NCBI RefSeq assembly: GCF_944321625.1
Contig: NZ_CALUMA010000026.1
Span: forward strand, 1 to 62,920
Direction: 5' to 3'
DNA length: 62,920 nucleotides
Origin: an uncultured Slackia sp.
GTDB taxonomy: Bacteria; Actinomycetota; Coriobacteriia; Coriobacteriales; Eggerthellaceae
In this document: piece by piece, positions 50,989 to 59,965 of the stretch
Layout of the letters: each line of letters starts with the position of its first letter
Numbering within the stretch: position 1 is the stretch's first letter
Translations under genes and position numbers: made by a program
The notes under the pieces: model-generated
What the model saw: the letters and a program-made list of their open reading frames with translations, nothing else
Told to the model about the DNA's origin: nothing
Databases searched by the model: none

Positions 50989-52098
50989 TTAGTCGAAATT
51001 CTGCTCTTTATCCTCTGAAACGTTTCTAACGGCGTCAGATACTCTTCTGCTTTCATTGATTACGCCAATCTGTAGCTGGTCCTCTTTGTAGTGGCCATCG
51101 ACGACGTATATGGCGACCTCTTTCTTCTCTTCGACGAATTTATCTACCCATGTGAGTCCGTCGGAGTTGATTGCTTGAGCTGTGCAGTGATTGCCTATGA
51201 GGAAGGCAACCAGCAGCAAAGCGGGGCCAACGGCAGCAACCATTACGTAATACTTTTGTATTGGGATATTACTGCTCACGTTTTCCTCCGTGCAAAGCGG
51301 CACGACGATTCGTTTCATTTCACTGAGCTCCAGGCTGCAAAAGCTCAGCAGATTGGCAACGGCATAAAACGAAGAACAGATGAGAATCCCGCGAATGATG
51401 AGGTAGGAGACAAATGAAAAGGTCTGCGCTTCGGATAGCGCATATACCGTCAGGCCGTTAACGAACCCTGTCAGTTTCTCTGTTTCGAAAATAATTGCCG
51501 TTGGGGAGTTGCTATAGGGCTGCCATGCTTCTGAAAACGCCTCCTCGACGCTATTGCAGGTTTCTTGTGGGAATACGGCAGAAAGGCCGATATAGACTAG
51601 TACGAGCAGTCCGGTGATAATCCCCCTGCTCCAATTGATGACGCTAGCGGTTCTGAATAATGGCGTGTACTGCTTCCCGTATTTTTTCTCGATGCATAAA
51701 TAAATGACGACGTATGCGATGACTGCCGCTGCTACCAGCCCCCATTCGAAGCCGTCCCATTTTGGCGCTTCGAGAATTAACGTTGCCATGCTTGCGGCGG
51801 ACAGGAAGAATCCGCCGACTACGGCAATCCACCGGCCTTCGTTGCGCCTATAAAACATTTCGCCCTCTTGGAATTTGTACCGTTTAAGGGTTTTTCGAAT
51901 GATAGCGCGATAGGCGATACCGACTGCGCCGATGAAGCTCAATACTATCCAGAAAAGAGCAAACGGAACAGGCTCAAGGGTTGGTGCTGTCTGAATGCCC
52001 GCATAAAACAATCCGAGGACAACAATTGCCTTGATGAGATAGGGTGTCCAGCGTTTTATGAAGGCCTTGACCAAGGGTGTTTGAGCGGTATTAGGCAT
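50989..52098 (-). CDS. Multi-span membrane protein, paralogue A
   Basis: The 369-residue protein has about eight predicted membrane spans and no family that I recognise. It is clearly homologous over its whole N-terminal 300 residues to the protein at 52607-54424: both have the IKAIVVLGLF start, KRYKFQEGEMFYRRNEGRW against KRSKYTEGGLMYRFNEGRV, and ALFWIVLSFIGAVGIAY against ALFWAALSAVSALGMAY. The C-terminal part (KFVEEKKEVAIYVVDGHYKEDQLQ) matches the AVAVLDGKYYDYQQVEDL segment of the paralogue and then stops, without its coiled-coil and glycine-zipper tail. GC content is much lower than in the paralogue. Confidence 0.7.
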   Translation of the reverse strand: MPNTAQTPLVKAFIKRWTPYLIKAIVVLGLFYAGIQTAPTLEPVPFALFWIVLSFIGAVGIAYRAIIRKTLKRYKFQEGEMFYRRNEGRWIAVVGGFFLSAASMATLILEAPKWDGFEWGLVAAAVIAYVVIYLCIEKKYGKQYTPLFRTASVINWSRGIITGLLVLVYIGLSAVFPQETCNSVEEAFSEAWQPYSNSPTAIIFETEKLTGFVNGLTVYALSEAQTFSFVSYLIIRGILICSSFYAVANLLSFCSLELSEMKRIVVPLCTEENVSSNIPIQKYYVMVAAVGPALLLVAFLIGNHCTAQAINSDGLTWVDKFVEEKKEVAIYVVDGHYKEDQLQIGVINESRRVSDAVRNVSEDKEQNFD

Positions 52099-52297
52099 GG
52101 GCGTCCTTTTGTTTTGTTTATCGTTCCAGTTGAAACGCTGACTAGCTTGTCGCTGGCAGCGGATATGCATTTGCCGTTGGCGGTGGAGAGATGATAGCAC
52201 TGAAGAGTCTTGAGGAATTCGGTTGGCAACTGAATCATTTGAACAATTCTGACGTTAGAATTTCGATAATTGATGAATGCGCTAGGAAGGGGGAATC

Positions 52298-52552
52298 ATG
52301 AGGCATGTGTTCAAAGCGAAGAAATTTGGCTGGGGAGACGACAAGACTGAGGGCGTCTGGTTTGACGCAGATGAGTTCACGAAAGAGGAAGCTGAAGCGG
52401 AATTTAAGCCTTATAAGGGGATTACTCAGCGTGGCTATGACTACACAGGATATGAGTTTAATGGGGAGAAGTACCATCACTTCACTTATCTGGGAGAATT
52501 TGAGGATGACGAGATGCCAACCAGCGACGCTGATCTATGGAGAAGAAAGTAG
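52298..52552 (+). CDS. Small acidic/aromatic protein, 84 residues
   Basis: The protein is hydrophilic and aromatic-rich (KAKKFGWGDDKTEGVWFDADEF, GYDYTGYEFNGEKYHHFTYLGEF). It is not recognised. It lies on the plus strand between the two minus-strand paralogues. GAAGGGGGA precedes the ATG. Composition is AT-rich like paralogue A, so the two may have arrived together. Confidence 0.55.
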   Translation: MRHVFKAKKFGWGDDKTEGVWFDADEFTKEEAEAEFKPYKGITQRGYDYTGYEFNGEKYHHFTYLGEFEDDEMPTSDADLWRRK

Positions 52553-52606
52553 ATGCTTTCAGAGCAAGGACGAGGTGAGGGGATTGAGCCAGATTTAGCC
52601 GACCCT

Positions 52607-54424
52607 CTATTCCACCAACGCCAAGGTAGCTGCGCGTTCCTCTTCGATTGCGTCCACGATCTCTTGCTTGTAGGTGTCCCTGTTCTGCATCTCGTCGAAT
52701 GCCAGCATGGCGGCATCCACGCCTACGCCGAGCGCCGTACCTGCGGCTATGCCAGCGATGGTGCCCAGCGGGCCAGCGAGCGTTCCTACGGCTCCACCGG
52801 CAGCTGCGCCCGCGGCGCGCGAGCCCAGGGCGGTGGTTATCTTGCTCACGAACTTGTTGAAGAACGGCTTGGTGACCGCCTTCGTCATCACGCCCGCCGC
52901 CAATCCGGCGCCCGCGCTCACGCCCAGGCGCACGTTGGCGTCCATCAGCTTCTGCGTGGGCTCCATGGGTTTGGAGAGGAAGTCCGTACTCAGTGTGGCC
53001 TTCGTCTCCATCAACCATTCGGGCACGCCGGTGATCTCGGTGCCTTCGAGCGCCGCCTCCGCTTCGGCTTTGATCTGCTCCGCCTGCTCGGTGAACGCGC
53101 TCAGTTCTTCCTCAATCGCGGAATCGTCGATACCGGCCTCGATCTTGGTCGTGAATTGTTCGCTCACGAACTCTTCCGCCGAGCCCGTGACCATTTTCAC
53201 CAAGCGCTCGTAGTCGGCCGGCAGGCTGTAATACCAGTCCAGGTAGCTATCCACGTTCTCGAGGCGCTTGTCGTACGACTCGTTGATCAGCGGCACCAGC
53301 TTCTCCTGCGCTTCCTGCGAAAGCGCGGCAGACTTCTCCTCGGTCTGCGCGATCAGGTCTTCCACCTGCTGATAGTCGTAGTATTTCCCGTCCAGCACGG
53401 CCACCGCCACGCTGGCCTGGCTGCGCACGAAGCTTTCCGCCGCCGTAAACTCGCTGGTGCTGGCAATCTGGTTCATCTTGGCGTTGGCGCCCACGAACGC
53501 CACCACAAGTACGACCGGCAGTACACCCGCGATAACGGCATAGCGCTTGACCACGGAGGAATGCGCCCCCTGCGCCTCGCGTGCATCCAGGCGGGCGAAC
53601 ACGCGTTTCAGCTCCTCGAACTCAAGTGCGCAGGTGCCCAGCAGGTTGGCGATGCCAAAGAACGCCGACGCCACCAGCACGATGCGAATGGCCACGTACA
53701 CGGGGAAGAACGCGCCCGCCGCCTCGGAGGCTCCGTATGCCGTAAGCCCGTCGACGAACGAGTTAAGGATGCCCACTTCGGACATGATGATCGAGGGCGA
53801 CCCCTCAAAAGGCTGCTGCGCTGCCGCGAACGCCTCAGTGGCGTTGGCGAAGTGGGTCGCGGGCTGGGTGAGCACGATGGCGGCATAGGCCGCGCACAGC
53901 AACAGGCCTACGATCCATCCGCTCCACTTAACGGCGCTCGCCGCCTGGTACGGCGCCGCGTATTCCTTCTGCATGCGTTTGCTGATGAGCGAGAACGCCA
54001 CGGCATATACGGGAATCGCCGCCACGACGAGCCCCCAGATGCCAAGGCCCCACTTGGGGGCTTCCAGGATGAGGCCCGCCGCGCACACGGCCGACAGCAC
54101 GAACGCCGCGATAAGGCTGAACACGCGGCCCTCATTGAAGCGATACATGAGGCCGCCTTCGGTGTACTTGGAACGCTTGTGGGTCTTCTTGATGACGAGT
54201 GCGTACGCCATGCCCAACGCCGAAACCGCGCTCAATGCTGCCCAGAACAGCGCTACGCACGCCGCGGGCATGTGGGGAGCAAGCTGCGTCAGCAGGCAGA
54301 ACAGTCCCACCACAACGATGGCCTTGATAAAGTAAAGTGCCCAGCGTCGGACGCGCGGGTTCTGCAGCGCGTCGCGCACGCCTTCGGGGGCATTGGCGAG
54401 GATGTCTTGAATGGTGGCGGGCAT
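52607..54424 (-). CDS. Multi-span membrane protein with coiled-coil and glycine-zipper tail, paralogue B
   Basis: The 605-residue protein has about eight N-terminal membrane spans, homologous to paralogue A. After the last span, a long helical soluble region (about 315-480: VEDLIAQTEEKSAALSQEAQEKLVPLI, EEELSAFTEQAEQIKAEAEAAL) is followed by a glycine-zipper-like segment (about 520-570: GSRAAGAAAGGAVGTLAGPLGTIAGIAAGTALGVG) and a short acidic helix end. The tail looks like a membrane-inserting or pore module of the EcsC/colicin-like kind, by appearance only. The high GC resembles core genes. The function of the family is unknown. Confidence 0.72.
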   Translation of the reverse strand: MPATIQDILANAPEGVRDALQNPRVRRWALYFIKAIVVVGLFCLLTQLAPHMPAACVALFWAALSAVSALGMAYALVIKKTHKRSKYTEGGLMYRFNEGRVFSLIAAFVLSAVCAAGLILEAPKWGLGIWGLVVAAIPVYAVAFSLISKRMQKEYAAPYQAASAVKWSGWIVGLLLCAAYAAIVLTQPATHFANATEAFAAAQQPFEGSPSIIMSEVGILNSFVDGLTAYGASEAAGAFFPVYVAIRIVLVASAFFGIANLLGTCALEFEELKRVFARLDAREAQGAHSSVVKRYAVIAGVLPVVLVVAFVGANAKMNQIASTSEFTAAESFVRSQASVAVAVLDGKYYDYQQVEDLIAQTEEKSAALSQEAQEKLVPLINESYDKRLENVDSYLDWYYSLPADYERLVKMVTGSAEEFVSEQFTTKIEAGIDDSAIEEELSAFTEQAEQIKAEAEAALEGTEITGVPEWLMETKATLSTDFLSKPMEPTQKLMDANVRLGVSAGAGLAAGVMTKAVTKPFFNKFVSKITTALGSRAAGAAAGGAVGTLAGPLGTIAGIAAGTALGVGVDAAMLAFDEMQNRDTYKQEIVDAIEEERAATLALVE

Positions 54425-54672
54425 GGGTTGCCTTTCTTATGGAGTAACGAGCCGGGGTGTCCTCTTTTTTCTCTTGCGATTATCGTCCAAATCGGACCGA
54501 TGCGACTACTGAAAAAAGTTCAAGCAAGAAATACTCTCTATCCGGGGGTTGCTGTTTTGGTGCAGCTGGCTCGCTTGATGCAGAAAGTTGTTTAGGCATG
54601 GAAGACATGTGTCTTCGCTGGACAAGGGCCGCGCCCGATGCTGCCTCCGCTTTTATGCGATTTGCTAGCCGC

Positions 54673-55305
54673 CTAGATGCGGGGCTGGATCTGGGCAAGC
54701 TTATCTATCAGTTTGCGATAGATGCGGTCGCGAATCCACGGTTCGGTGGACAGGCGAATGGCATCTTCGAGAGGTGCCCATTTCACTCCGCTGTTCTCAT
54801 CAGGCTTGATGCGCGTTGCTTCTTCGGGGTCGGCTACCGCGAGATAGGTCACGTTAAGGTGCAGATGCGAACTCACGTATTGCCCATGTTTTTCATGGCC
54901 GTCCACGGTGAGTACTTCGAGAGAGAAGATGTCTCCCGGGCCGCACGGCACGATGCGCGCATGACGCACGCCGGTTTCTTCCTCGAGCTCGCACAATGCC
55001 ACTGCCCTTAGATTGCGTTCGCCATCGGCATGGCCGCCAATCCAGCTCCATGAGTCGTAGATGTTGTGGTACACCAGCAGCGTTTGCGCGTATGCGGGGT
55101 CAACTACCCAAATCGAGCAGGCCATATGCGCTTGGGCGCTGCGGTTGAAGCAATCCTGATCGGTTTCCAGAGCTCGCAGAATGACTTGTTTGTCGGCCGC
55201 TTCCTGTTCGTTGAAGGGCTCGAAAGCGACGATGGCATCGCGCAGCTTTGCCACTTCTTCCTCGCTTGCGTCGTGCTGCATGTCGTTATCATTGGTGCGA
55301 ATCAT
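54673..55305 (-). CDS. NUDIX hydrolase
   Basis: The 210-residue protein carries the Nudix box in the form GGHADGERNLRAVALCELEEETGV (GX5EX7REUXEEXGU; here the Arg-Glu is replaced by Cys-Glu, the rest fits), preceded by LLVYHNIYDSWSWIGGHADG and followed by beta strands with a DIFSLEVLTVDGHEKHGQYVSSHLHLNVTYL pattern. An N-terminal helical part (residues 1-60) is additional. It hydrolyses a nucleoside diphosphate-linked compound; the substrate is unknown. GAGGAGAAGCC precedes the ATG. Confidence 0.85.
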   Translation of the reverse strand: MIRTNDNDMQHDASEEEVAKLRDAIVAFEPFNEQEAADKQVILRALETDQDCFNRSAQAHMACSIWVVDPAYAQTLLVYHNIYDSWSWIGGHADGERNLRAVALCELEEETGVRHARIVPCGPGDIFSLEVLTVDGHEKHGQYVSSHLHLNVTYLAVADPEEATRIKPDENSGVKWAPLEDAIRLSTEPWIRDRIYRKLIDKLAQIQPRI

Positions 55306-55503
55306 GGCTTCTCCTCCTGCGCTGCATGTTCGGCATAATATCGCACCACGACAAGTTATGCGGGCATCGTATTTCAGAATGCGACGTAGCGTATTCCGAA
55401 TGCAGCGTATAAAGCGCGCGCATTGCCGAAAGGGCTCTGTGCCGTCAAAAAGAAAGGAGCGCCGGGCTTCCAGCGCTCCTCGATGGTGCCGTTTGCGATG
55501 GGC

Positions 55504-55872
55504 TTACAACTCGATGCGGCCGAACTTCGCGAGAATCTCGGTCGCGGCGGTGCAGGCGGGGCAGTCGCACCACTTGGCACCCGCTTCCTTGCGCTCAAGC
55601 TGGGCGGCAAGCCCGGCAGCTGCGGCCTCCTCGCCGAGCATCTCCTTGGCGAGGCCTTCCAGGAAAGCGATCACGCCCTCGATGGTGTTCGGGCGCCCCT
55701 CGAGGAAATCGACCAGCTTCGCGGTGGCTGCCTCCACGGCGGCGTCGCTCGAATCGGCGGCGACGGCCTCTTTCCAGGCAAGGGCGGCATCCTTGGTCGC
55801 CTGCTTGGCGCTATCGGCGGTCGCAAGGACGTCGGCGCGCTCTGCCACGAAATCGAACAGTTCTTTGTCCAT
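55504..55872 (-). CDS. Uncharacterised 122-residue protein with C-terminal CxCxxC motif
   Basis: The protein is helical and Ala-rich (RADVLATADSAKQATKDAALAWKEAVAADS, AAVEAATAKLVDFLEG, GVIAFLEGLAKEMLGEEAAAAGLAAQL) and ends with GAKWCDCPACTAATEILAKFGRIEL. The Cys pattern (CDCPAC) could bind a metal or take part in thiol chemistry. No function is known. GAAAGGAGC precedes the ATG. Highly regular GC3-rich codons suggest good expression. Confidence 0.65.
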   Translation of the reverse strand: MDKELFDFVAERADVLATADSAKQATKDAALAWKEAVAADSSDAAVEAATAKLVDFLEGRPNTIEGVIAFLEGLAKEMLGEEAAAAGLAAQLERKEAGAKWCDCPACTAATEILAKFGRIEL

Positions 55873-55973
55873 GGTGGGCTCCTTTCGCTCAGTGCACTGT
55901 GGGTTCCACTATAGCGCAAGAACGGTTTGTGGGGTGGCAGGGCGAAGGGGCGGCGCCGGGAAGCTTGTCGATG

Positions 55974-56057
55974 CTACAGACCCATCTCCGCCTTGAGCTT
56001 CGCAAGCTCGGCATCCACCGATTCGGTGTTGCCGGCCTCGGCGTACTTCTTCTCAAG
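55974..56057 (-). pseudogene. 3' remnant of a PspA/IM30-like gene
   Basis: The minus strand reads LEKKYAEAGNTESVDAELAK and then ends with KAEMGL and a TAG at 55974-55976, the typical C-terminus of PspA/IM30-family phage-shock proteins. The frame breaks down at about 56057, only 22 bases before the end of the MFS gene. So only the last ~28 codons survive. The rest was probably lost by a deletion or by the arrival of the bile salt hydrolase/MFS pair. Confidence 0.55.
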
Positions 56058-56078
56058 GCCTAGCGGGCGAAGGTGAAA

Positions 56079-57758
56079 TCAAGAGAGGTCTTTCTCTCCC
56101 TTTTCGTCCTTCTCGCCATCGCTTTCTTGCTCGCTCCTCTTTGGCGAGGTTATTTTGATCCATGGGGTGGTGGCAAGGCCCAGCAAAACGATGACGGCTC
56201 CGGCGACGTATGCCAAGCGCACAGAGTTGTAGCGTGCCTTTTCCTCGATGGAAACAAGCTGGGCGCGTTCGGCGTCGCTCATCTGGATGCCGGCAATCTG
56301 CTGCTCGAACACCTCGTTGCTGCCAAGGTCTATGGTGAGCGTGGAAATCTGGTCGCTGACCTGCGGCGAGATCGATGTGTCATCCGCGGCGTTCGCGCGA
56401 ATGGCGTTGGTGATGCCCAGCAGAAGGATTGCTCCCAGAAGCGCCACGCCCATTGCCTGGCCCACGTTGCGCATGGTGCTTTGGATGCCGCCGGACTGGG
56501 AGGCGTCGCGCTCGGGAAGCGCCAGGGCCACCACATTGCTCGCGTGGGACGACACGGCTCCGGCGCCGACGCCTGCCATAAACGCGCCAAGGTAGACGGC
56601 TACGGCGTTCGAGCCGTCTGAGGTGACGGATGCCGCCATGATGATGAGCGCCGCCGCCATGGCAAGGTAGCCGAACTGAAGCACGTGGCGCGGGTTCGCC
56701 TTGGGCAGGAGCTTGGGTATGCCGAGCGCCAGGGCGAAGGTGGGCACACCGGTCACGATGGAAATCACTCCGACCTCGATGGGCGTCCAGCCGGACACAA
56801 GCTGCAGGTACGGTGCCATCAGGATGGACTGCGCGCCCATGAAGAAGAACATGAGGGCGTTCGCCACAAGGCCGGCAAGCACCTGCGGCGTTTTCAGGAA
56901 CGATCGCGGAAGCAGCGCCACGCCGTTCTTCGTCTCGATGCGCTTTTCGATTGGCACGAGCGCGATGAGAACAAGCAGCCCCACAAGCGCGATGGGAAGC
57001 GCGGGGGAGATGCCGAAGATGGTGAACGGGCAGCCCGAGAGCGGCTCGATGAGGCCCCAGGACGAGATGCTCGAGATGCTCACGAGGAACAGGAACAGGC
57101 CGGATGCCGCGAGAGCCACGCCCACGCCGTCGAACCGAAGCTTCTCGTCGGTCTGGTTGATGGCGGGCAAAAGGAACGACGCCAAAAACAGGATGAGGAA
57201 GTACGCCGCCAGAACGAGGAACGTCACATGCATGCCGGCGGCCTCAAGCACCACGCCCAGCACCAGCGGCAGCAGCGCCGAAAGGCCGGAGGCGGCGCCG
57301 ATGCAGCCGAAGGCGACCATCCTGTTGGAGCCGTGGTAGAGCAGCGGGATAAGCCCCAGCACGGAGGGAATCATGAAGCTGGCGCCGAATCCCACCAGAA
57401 CGCGCCCCACCCAGATGAACACGGTCATGTTGGGCGCGCACGCAAGCGCCACTTCGCCCGCGGCGCACAGCAGAATGCCGATGCGGAACGTCCTCTTCCA
57501 TCCGATGGTTGTTCCCATGAGGCCGCCGGCAATCATGAACGCGCCTCCCACCAGGGGATACACCATATTGGCGAGCTGGATTTCCGAGGTGGTTGCGTGG
57601 AGCTCCTGCGTGAGCGCCGTCGCAGACAGCGAGAGCGCGCCGTTGTCTCCGGTCGCGCCCATCTGCGCGAGGATGAGGATGATTATCGGGATGACGAGGA
57701 ACTTCTCTTTGCCCGCAAGGGACGCATCCCCCTGCTTCGTCTTGGCCGTCGACGCCAT
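56079..57758 (-). CDS. MFS transporter, DHA2 (EmrB/QacA) type
   Basis: The 559-residue protein has about 14 membrane spans in the drug:proton antiporter pattern (VYPLVGGAFMIAGGLMGTTIGWKRTFRIGILL has motif A-like spacing and GRVLVGFGASFMIPSVLGLIPLL is motif B/C-like). The C-terminus is a charged cytoplasmic tail (KRSEQESDGEKDEKGEKD). It probably exports a lipophilic or charged compound. It starts 82 bases after the bile salt hydrolase gene on the same strand, so the two form an operon and bile acids are an attractive but unproven substrate. AAGAAGG precedes the start. Confidence 0.85.
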   Translation of the reverse strand: MASTAKTKQGDASLAGKEKFLVIPIIILILAQMGATGDNGALSLSATALTQELHATTSEIQLANMVYPLVGGAFMIAGGLMGTTIGWKRTFRIGILLCAAGEVALACAPNMTVFIWVGRVLVGFGASFMIPSVLGLIPLLYHGSNRMVAFGCIGAASGLSALLPLVLGVVLEAAGMHVTFLVLAAYFLILFLASFLLPAINQTDEKLRFDGVGVALAASGLFLFLVSISSISSWGLIEPLSGCPFTIFGISPALPIALVGLLVLIALVPIEKRIETKNGVALLPRSFLKTPQVLAGLVANALMFFFMGAQSILMAPYLQLVSGWTPIEVGVISIVTGVPTFALALGIPKLLPKANPRHVLQFGYLAMAAALIIMAASVTSDGSNAVAVYLGAFMAGVGAGAVSSHASNVVALALPERDASQSGGIQSTMRNVGQAMGVALLGAILLLGITNAIRANAADDTSISPQVSDQISTLTIDLGSNEVFEQQIAGIQMSDAERAQLVSIEEKARYNSVRLAYVAGAVIVLLGLATTPWIKITSPKRSEQESDGEKDEKGEKDLS

Positions 57759-57840
57759 GGAGGCCTTCTTTCTTTGGGTTCGGTTGTGCTGTGGGCGCGG
57801 TTTCGCTTCTATGGTCGCGGGGCGTGGTCCGTGGCCGCCT

Positions 57841-58806
57841 CTATGCGACGGGCGGGATGAAGACGGGCTCGGCTGCGGTGAGGTCGACGGACGACAGCGG
57901 GTACGAGTAGATATGCGGGTTGTCGTACGTCGCGTGGTAGTAGGTCATGGTCGACGGCGAGAAACAGCTGGTGTAGAGGGTTTTCTCGTAGGCGCCGCCG
58001 GCGGTTTTGGCGCAGCCGTCGGGAACGGCGACAGAGCCGAGCGTGCGGAACAAGCGCGTCACGTTGGACGCTTCGTCGTCCTGGACGGGGTAGTGGCTGT
58101 TCACGAAGGCCGCCTTGACGAAGCGGGCGGGGCCGCTGTAATCGCCGGGAATGCCCTGCATGCCCATGCCCGATCCGAACGGGGCGAGCGCCATGGTTCC
58201 CCACGTGGCATCGGCAGGGTCTTCGTCGTTGAGCGTGAGGTAATTGCGCAGGTTGGTGCGCTGCCATCCGAAGTCGGGCTCGTTCGTGAGCACGTCGGCG
58301 TCGTTTTCCCATACGTGCAGGCCGTCGGCCATGCATTCCACCACGATGCTGCCGGTCGCATCGCCGATGAGCCAGTGGAGATTGGCCACGGGGAGGTATT
58401 CGTTGACGGGCTTGGCCACCACGGTGGTTGCCTTGAGCGCCTGGCGTACCTCGTCTAGGTCGGAGAAATTGCGCGCGATCCAGAACGGGAACTCATAGGC
58501 GGCAACGTTGATGGAGTCCGCCTTTGGCTCGGTGGCATAGTGCGCGCTCTGGGGGAAGTTGAGGCCCGCGACGGCGAGCCCGGCATCGTTGCCGCAATCG
58601 AAATACAGCGGGATGCTCGCGACGACGATGCCCATTCCCATAACCGTGTGGCCGGTTGCGAGGTCATCGGGGCGCTCGAACGCCGCCGGAACGTTGGCGG
58701 CAGAGGGCGTGGCCACAACGCGCTCGCCGTAGCCCTGGGTCCAATCGAGATTGCGTCCGAAGTACATCTTGCCGTTGGAGTCGACAAAGCGAATGCCCGT
58801 GCACAT
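57841..58806 (-). CDS. Bile salt hydrolase / linear amide C-N hydrolase
   Basis: The 321-residue Ntn-hydrolase has the choloylglycine-hydrolase residues: nucleophile Cys2 (MCTGIRF), Arg18 and Asp21 (GRNLDW), Asn in GLNFPQSAHY (near 83), Asn in LTNEPDFGWQRTNLRNY (near 174) and Arg in GPARFVKAA (near 227). The amidase deconjugates glycine or taurine bile acids, or cleaves penicillin V or N-acyl homoserine lactones in relatives. The Asn and Arg placement and the NLRNY motif favour BSH. It is cytoplasmic and self-processed by Met removal. GAAGGAGAACC precedes the ATG. The MFS gene follows in the same operon. Confidence 0.88.
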   Translation of the reverse strand: MCTGIRFVDSNGKMYFGRNLDWTQGYGERVVATPSAANVPAAFERPDDLATGHTVMGMGIVVASIPLYFDCGNDAGLAVAGLNFPQSAHYATEPKADSINVAAYEFPFWIARNFSDLDEVRQALKATTVVAKPVNEYLPVANLHWLIGDATGSIVVECMADGLHVWENDADVLTNEPDFGWQRTNLRNYLTLNDEDPADATWGTMALAPFGSGMGMQGIPGDYSGPARFVKAAFVNSHYPVQDDEASNVTRLFRTLGSVAVPDGCAKTAGGAYEKTLYTSCFSPSTMTYYHATYDNPHIYSYPLSSVDLTAAEPVFIPPVA

Positions 58807-59088
58807 AGGTTCTCCTTCTCGCCCGGGTCTGCGTGCCCAGGCATAGCTAGAATTGCGTTCGTCGCATCCGGAGAAGCCAAAAGCGCCCTCGAGCGTTGTC
58901 TGCAGCTGCGGGTGAGACCTGTCAGGCGGTGATTATAGCCCCGCCGAAGAGCGCGCCCGAGCACTTTCTTCGTAACAGTATGGTGACTATTCTTATCAGG
59001 GTGAAATGCGGGAAACTTAGGCGGTGAACTGGTGATTTGCGATTGGCAAGCACGACGTCGGGTCATGGGTTTGAGCGAAATAAACACT

Positions 59089-59652
59089 TCAGTTCTTTGG
59101 GTCAATCAGAAGCTTTTTCTCAATGTAGCCTTTTTCAATCCAAAGATCGAAGATGTTCCTGTCTTCACCTACTGCTCGTGCGTATTCCTCCGGCTCATTA
59201 TCCCTGAGCCAGATTCGCTTCTTCTCTATTTCCGCGCGAACGTGAGATGTATCGTAATTCGAATATCTCTCCGCCGCTAGAACGATATCGATGATGTCGT
59301 TGCCACAGATGCAGATGTCGTAATTTACGTAGTCGGTGAACCCCCACTCGTTCGTCTCAGTTTCGAGCTTTTCCTTGTAAGAAATATAAATATAGTCATC
59401 TTTGAAAAGGTGGTTGACCTTGGCCCATCTGTATCCGATATCAACAATGCCGGATGTCTTGAGAAAGCCCGTCATGTACCAAATCGATCTACTGCGGATT
59501 TTGATGTAGTCTTCAGGAAGATCTTCCGGTCTAATTTTTGTCGGATATCTTCCTTTCGAATACAGAAAAGGGTTACTTGTGTCGAGCGTTTCGCGCCATC
59601 GTTTGCCAAATTTTCCGCATGTGTACAATTCTGATGTAATAAGTTTTGCCAT
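59089..59652 (-). CDS. Uncharacterised AT-rich 187-residue protein
   Basis: I do not recognise this protein. It has SELYTCGKFGKRWRETLDTSNPFLYSKG near the start, a middle with FKDDYIYISYKEKLETETNEWGFTDYVNYDICICGNDIIDIVLAAERY, and a helical end (VRAEIEKKRIWLRDNEPEEYARAVGEDRNIFDLWIEKG). It is rich in Tyr, Asp and Ile and clearly more AT-rich than its neighbours, suggesting recent transfer. GAAGGAAATAAC precedes the ATG. The gene lies 240 bases before the guaA-like attachment region. Confidence 0.6.
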   Translation of the reverse strand: MAKLITSELYTCGKFGKRWRETLDTSNPFLYSKGRYPTKIRPEDLPEDYIKIRSRSIWYMTGFLKTSGIVDIGYRWAKVNHLFKDDYIYISYKEKLETETNEWGFTDYVNYDICICGNDIIDIVLAAERYSNYDTSHVRAEIEKKRIWLRDNEPEEYARAVGEDRNIFDLWIEKGYIEKKLLIDPKN

Positions 59653-59886
59653 GTTATTTCCTTCGTCATATCAAAGGTTTTAAATTCTGACTACAATGGT
59701 TCGCGTTATGCGGTTAGCAAGGCTTACCGTGTTCACGCCCTACGTTCGTGAGGCGTCCATGCCGTGAGTTTAAAGGCGACTCCATCGGTTTATGTGACGA
59801 TACTTTCGTTCAAAATGCTTTTCAATAGTCGTATCAGTCCGATTTGCTTAGCTCGATGAATTGATGCCATTTGTGCAATGAAGAAA

Positions 59887-59920
59887 AACGCCCTGAATCG
59901 TAATTGAAATAGGGCGTTTG
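59887..59920 (-). terminator. Minus-strand Rho-independent terminator
   Basis: Arms AAACGCCCT (complement of AGGGCGTTT, 59912-59920) and AGGGCGTTT (complement of AAACGCCCT, 59887-59895) are followed on the minus strand by TTTTTCTTC. It follows the guaA-like VEWE stop (59953-59955) on the same strand, as a native gene terminator would. Confidence 0.75.
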
Positions 59921-59952
59921 AACTGGTGTTTTATCTAAAGCGGATAAATCCG

Positions 59953-59965
59953 TTTACTCCCACTC
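59953..59965 (-). other. Candidate attachment core, left copy (guaA 3' end-like)
   Basis: TTTACTCCCACTC reads on the minus strand as the C-terminus Glu-Trp-Glu plus TAA, matching the universally conserved IEWE end of GMP synthetase (E. coli GuaA ends PPATIEWE). The codons before it (TPAAVEWE) also fit. The 3' end of guaA is a known integration site of genomic islands. A terminator follows 30 bases downstream. Confidence 0.5.

Noticed and set aside
52553-54595. A 680-codon plus-strand open frame opposite membrane paralogue B
   Set aside because: Arg/His-rich antisense pattern. The minus-strand frame shows regular membrane spans and homology to paralogue A.
55975-56060. The frame with KKYAEAGNTESV as a stand-alone small gene
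   Set aside because: It has no start codon or ribosome site and matches only the C-terminal end of PspA-type proteins, so it is listed as a remnant.
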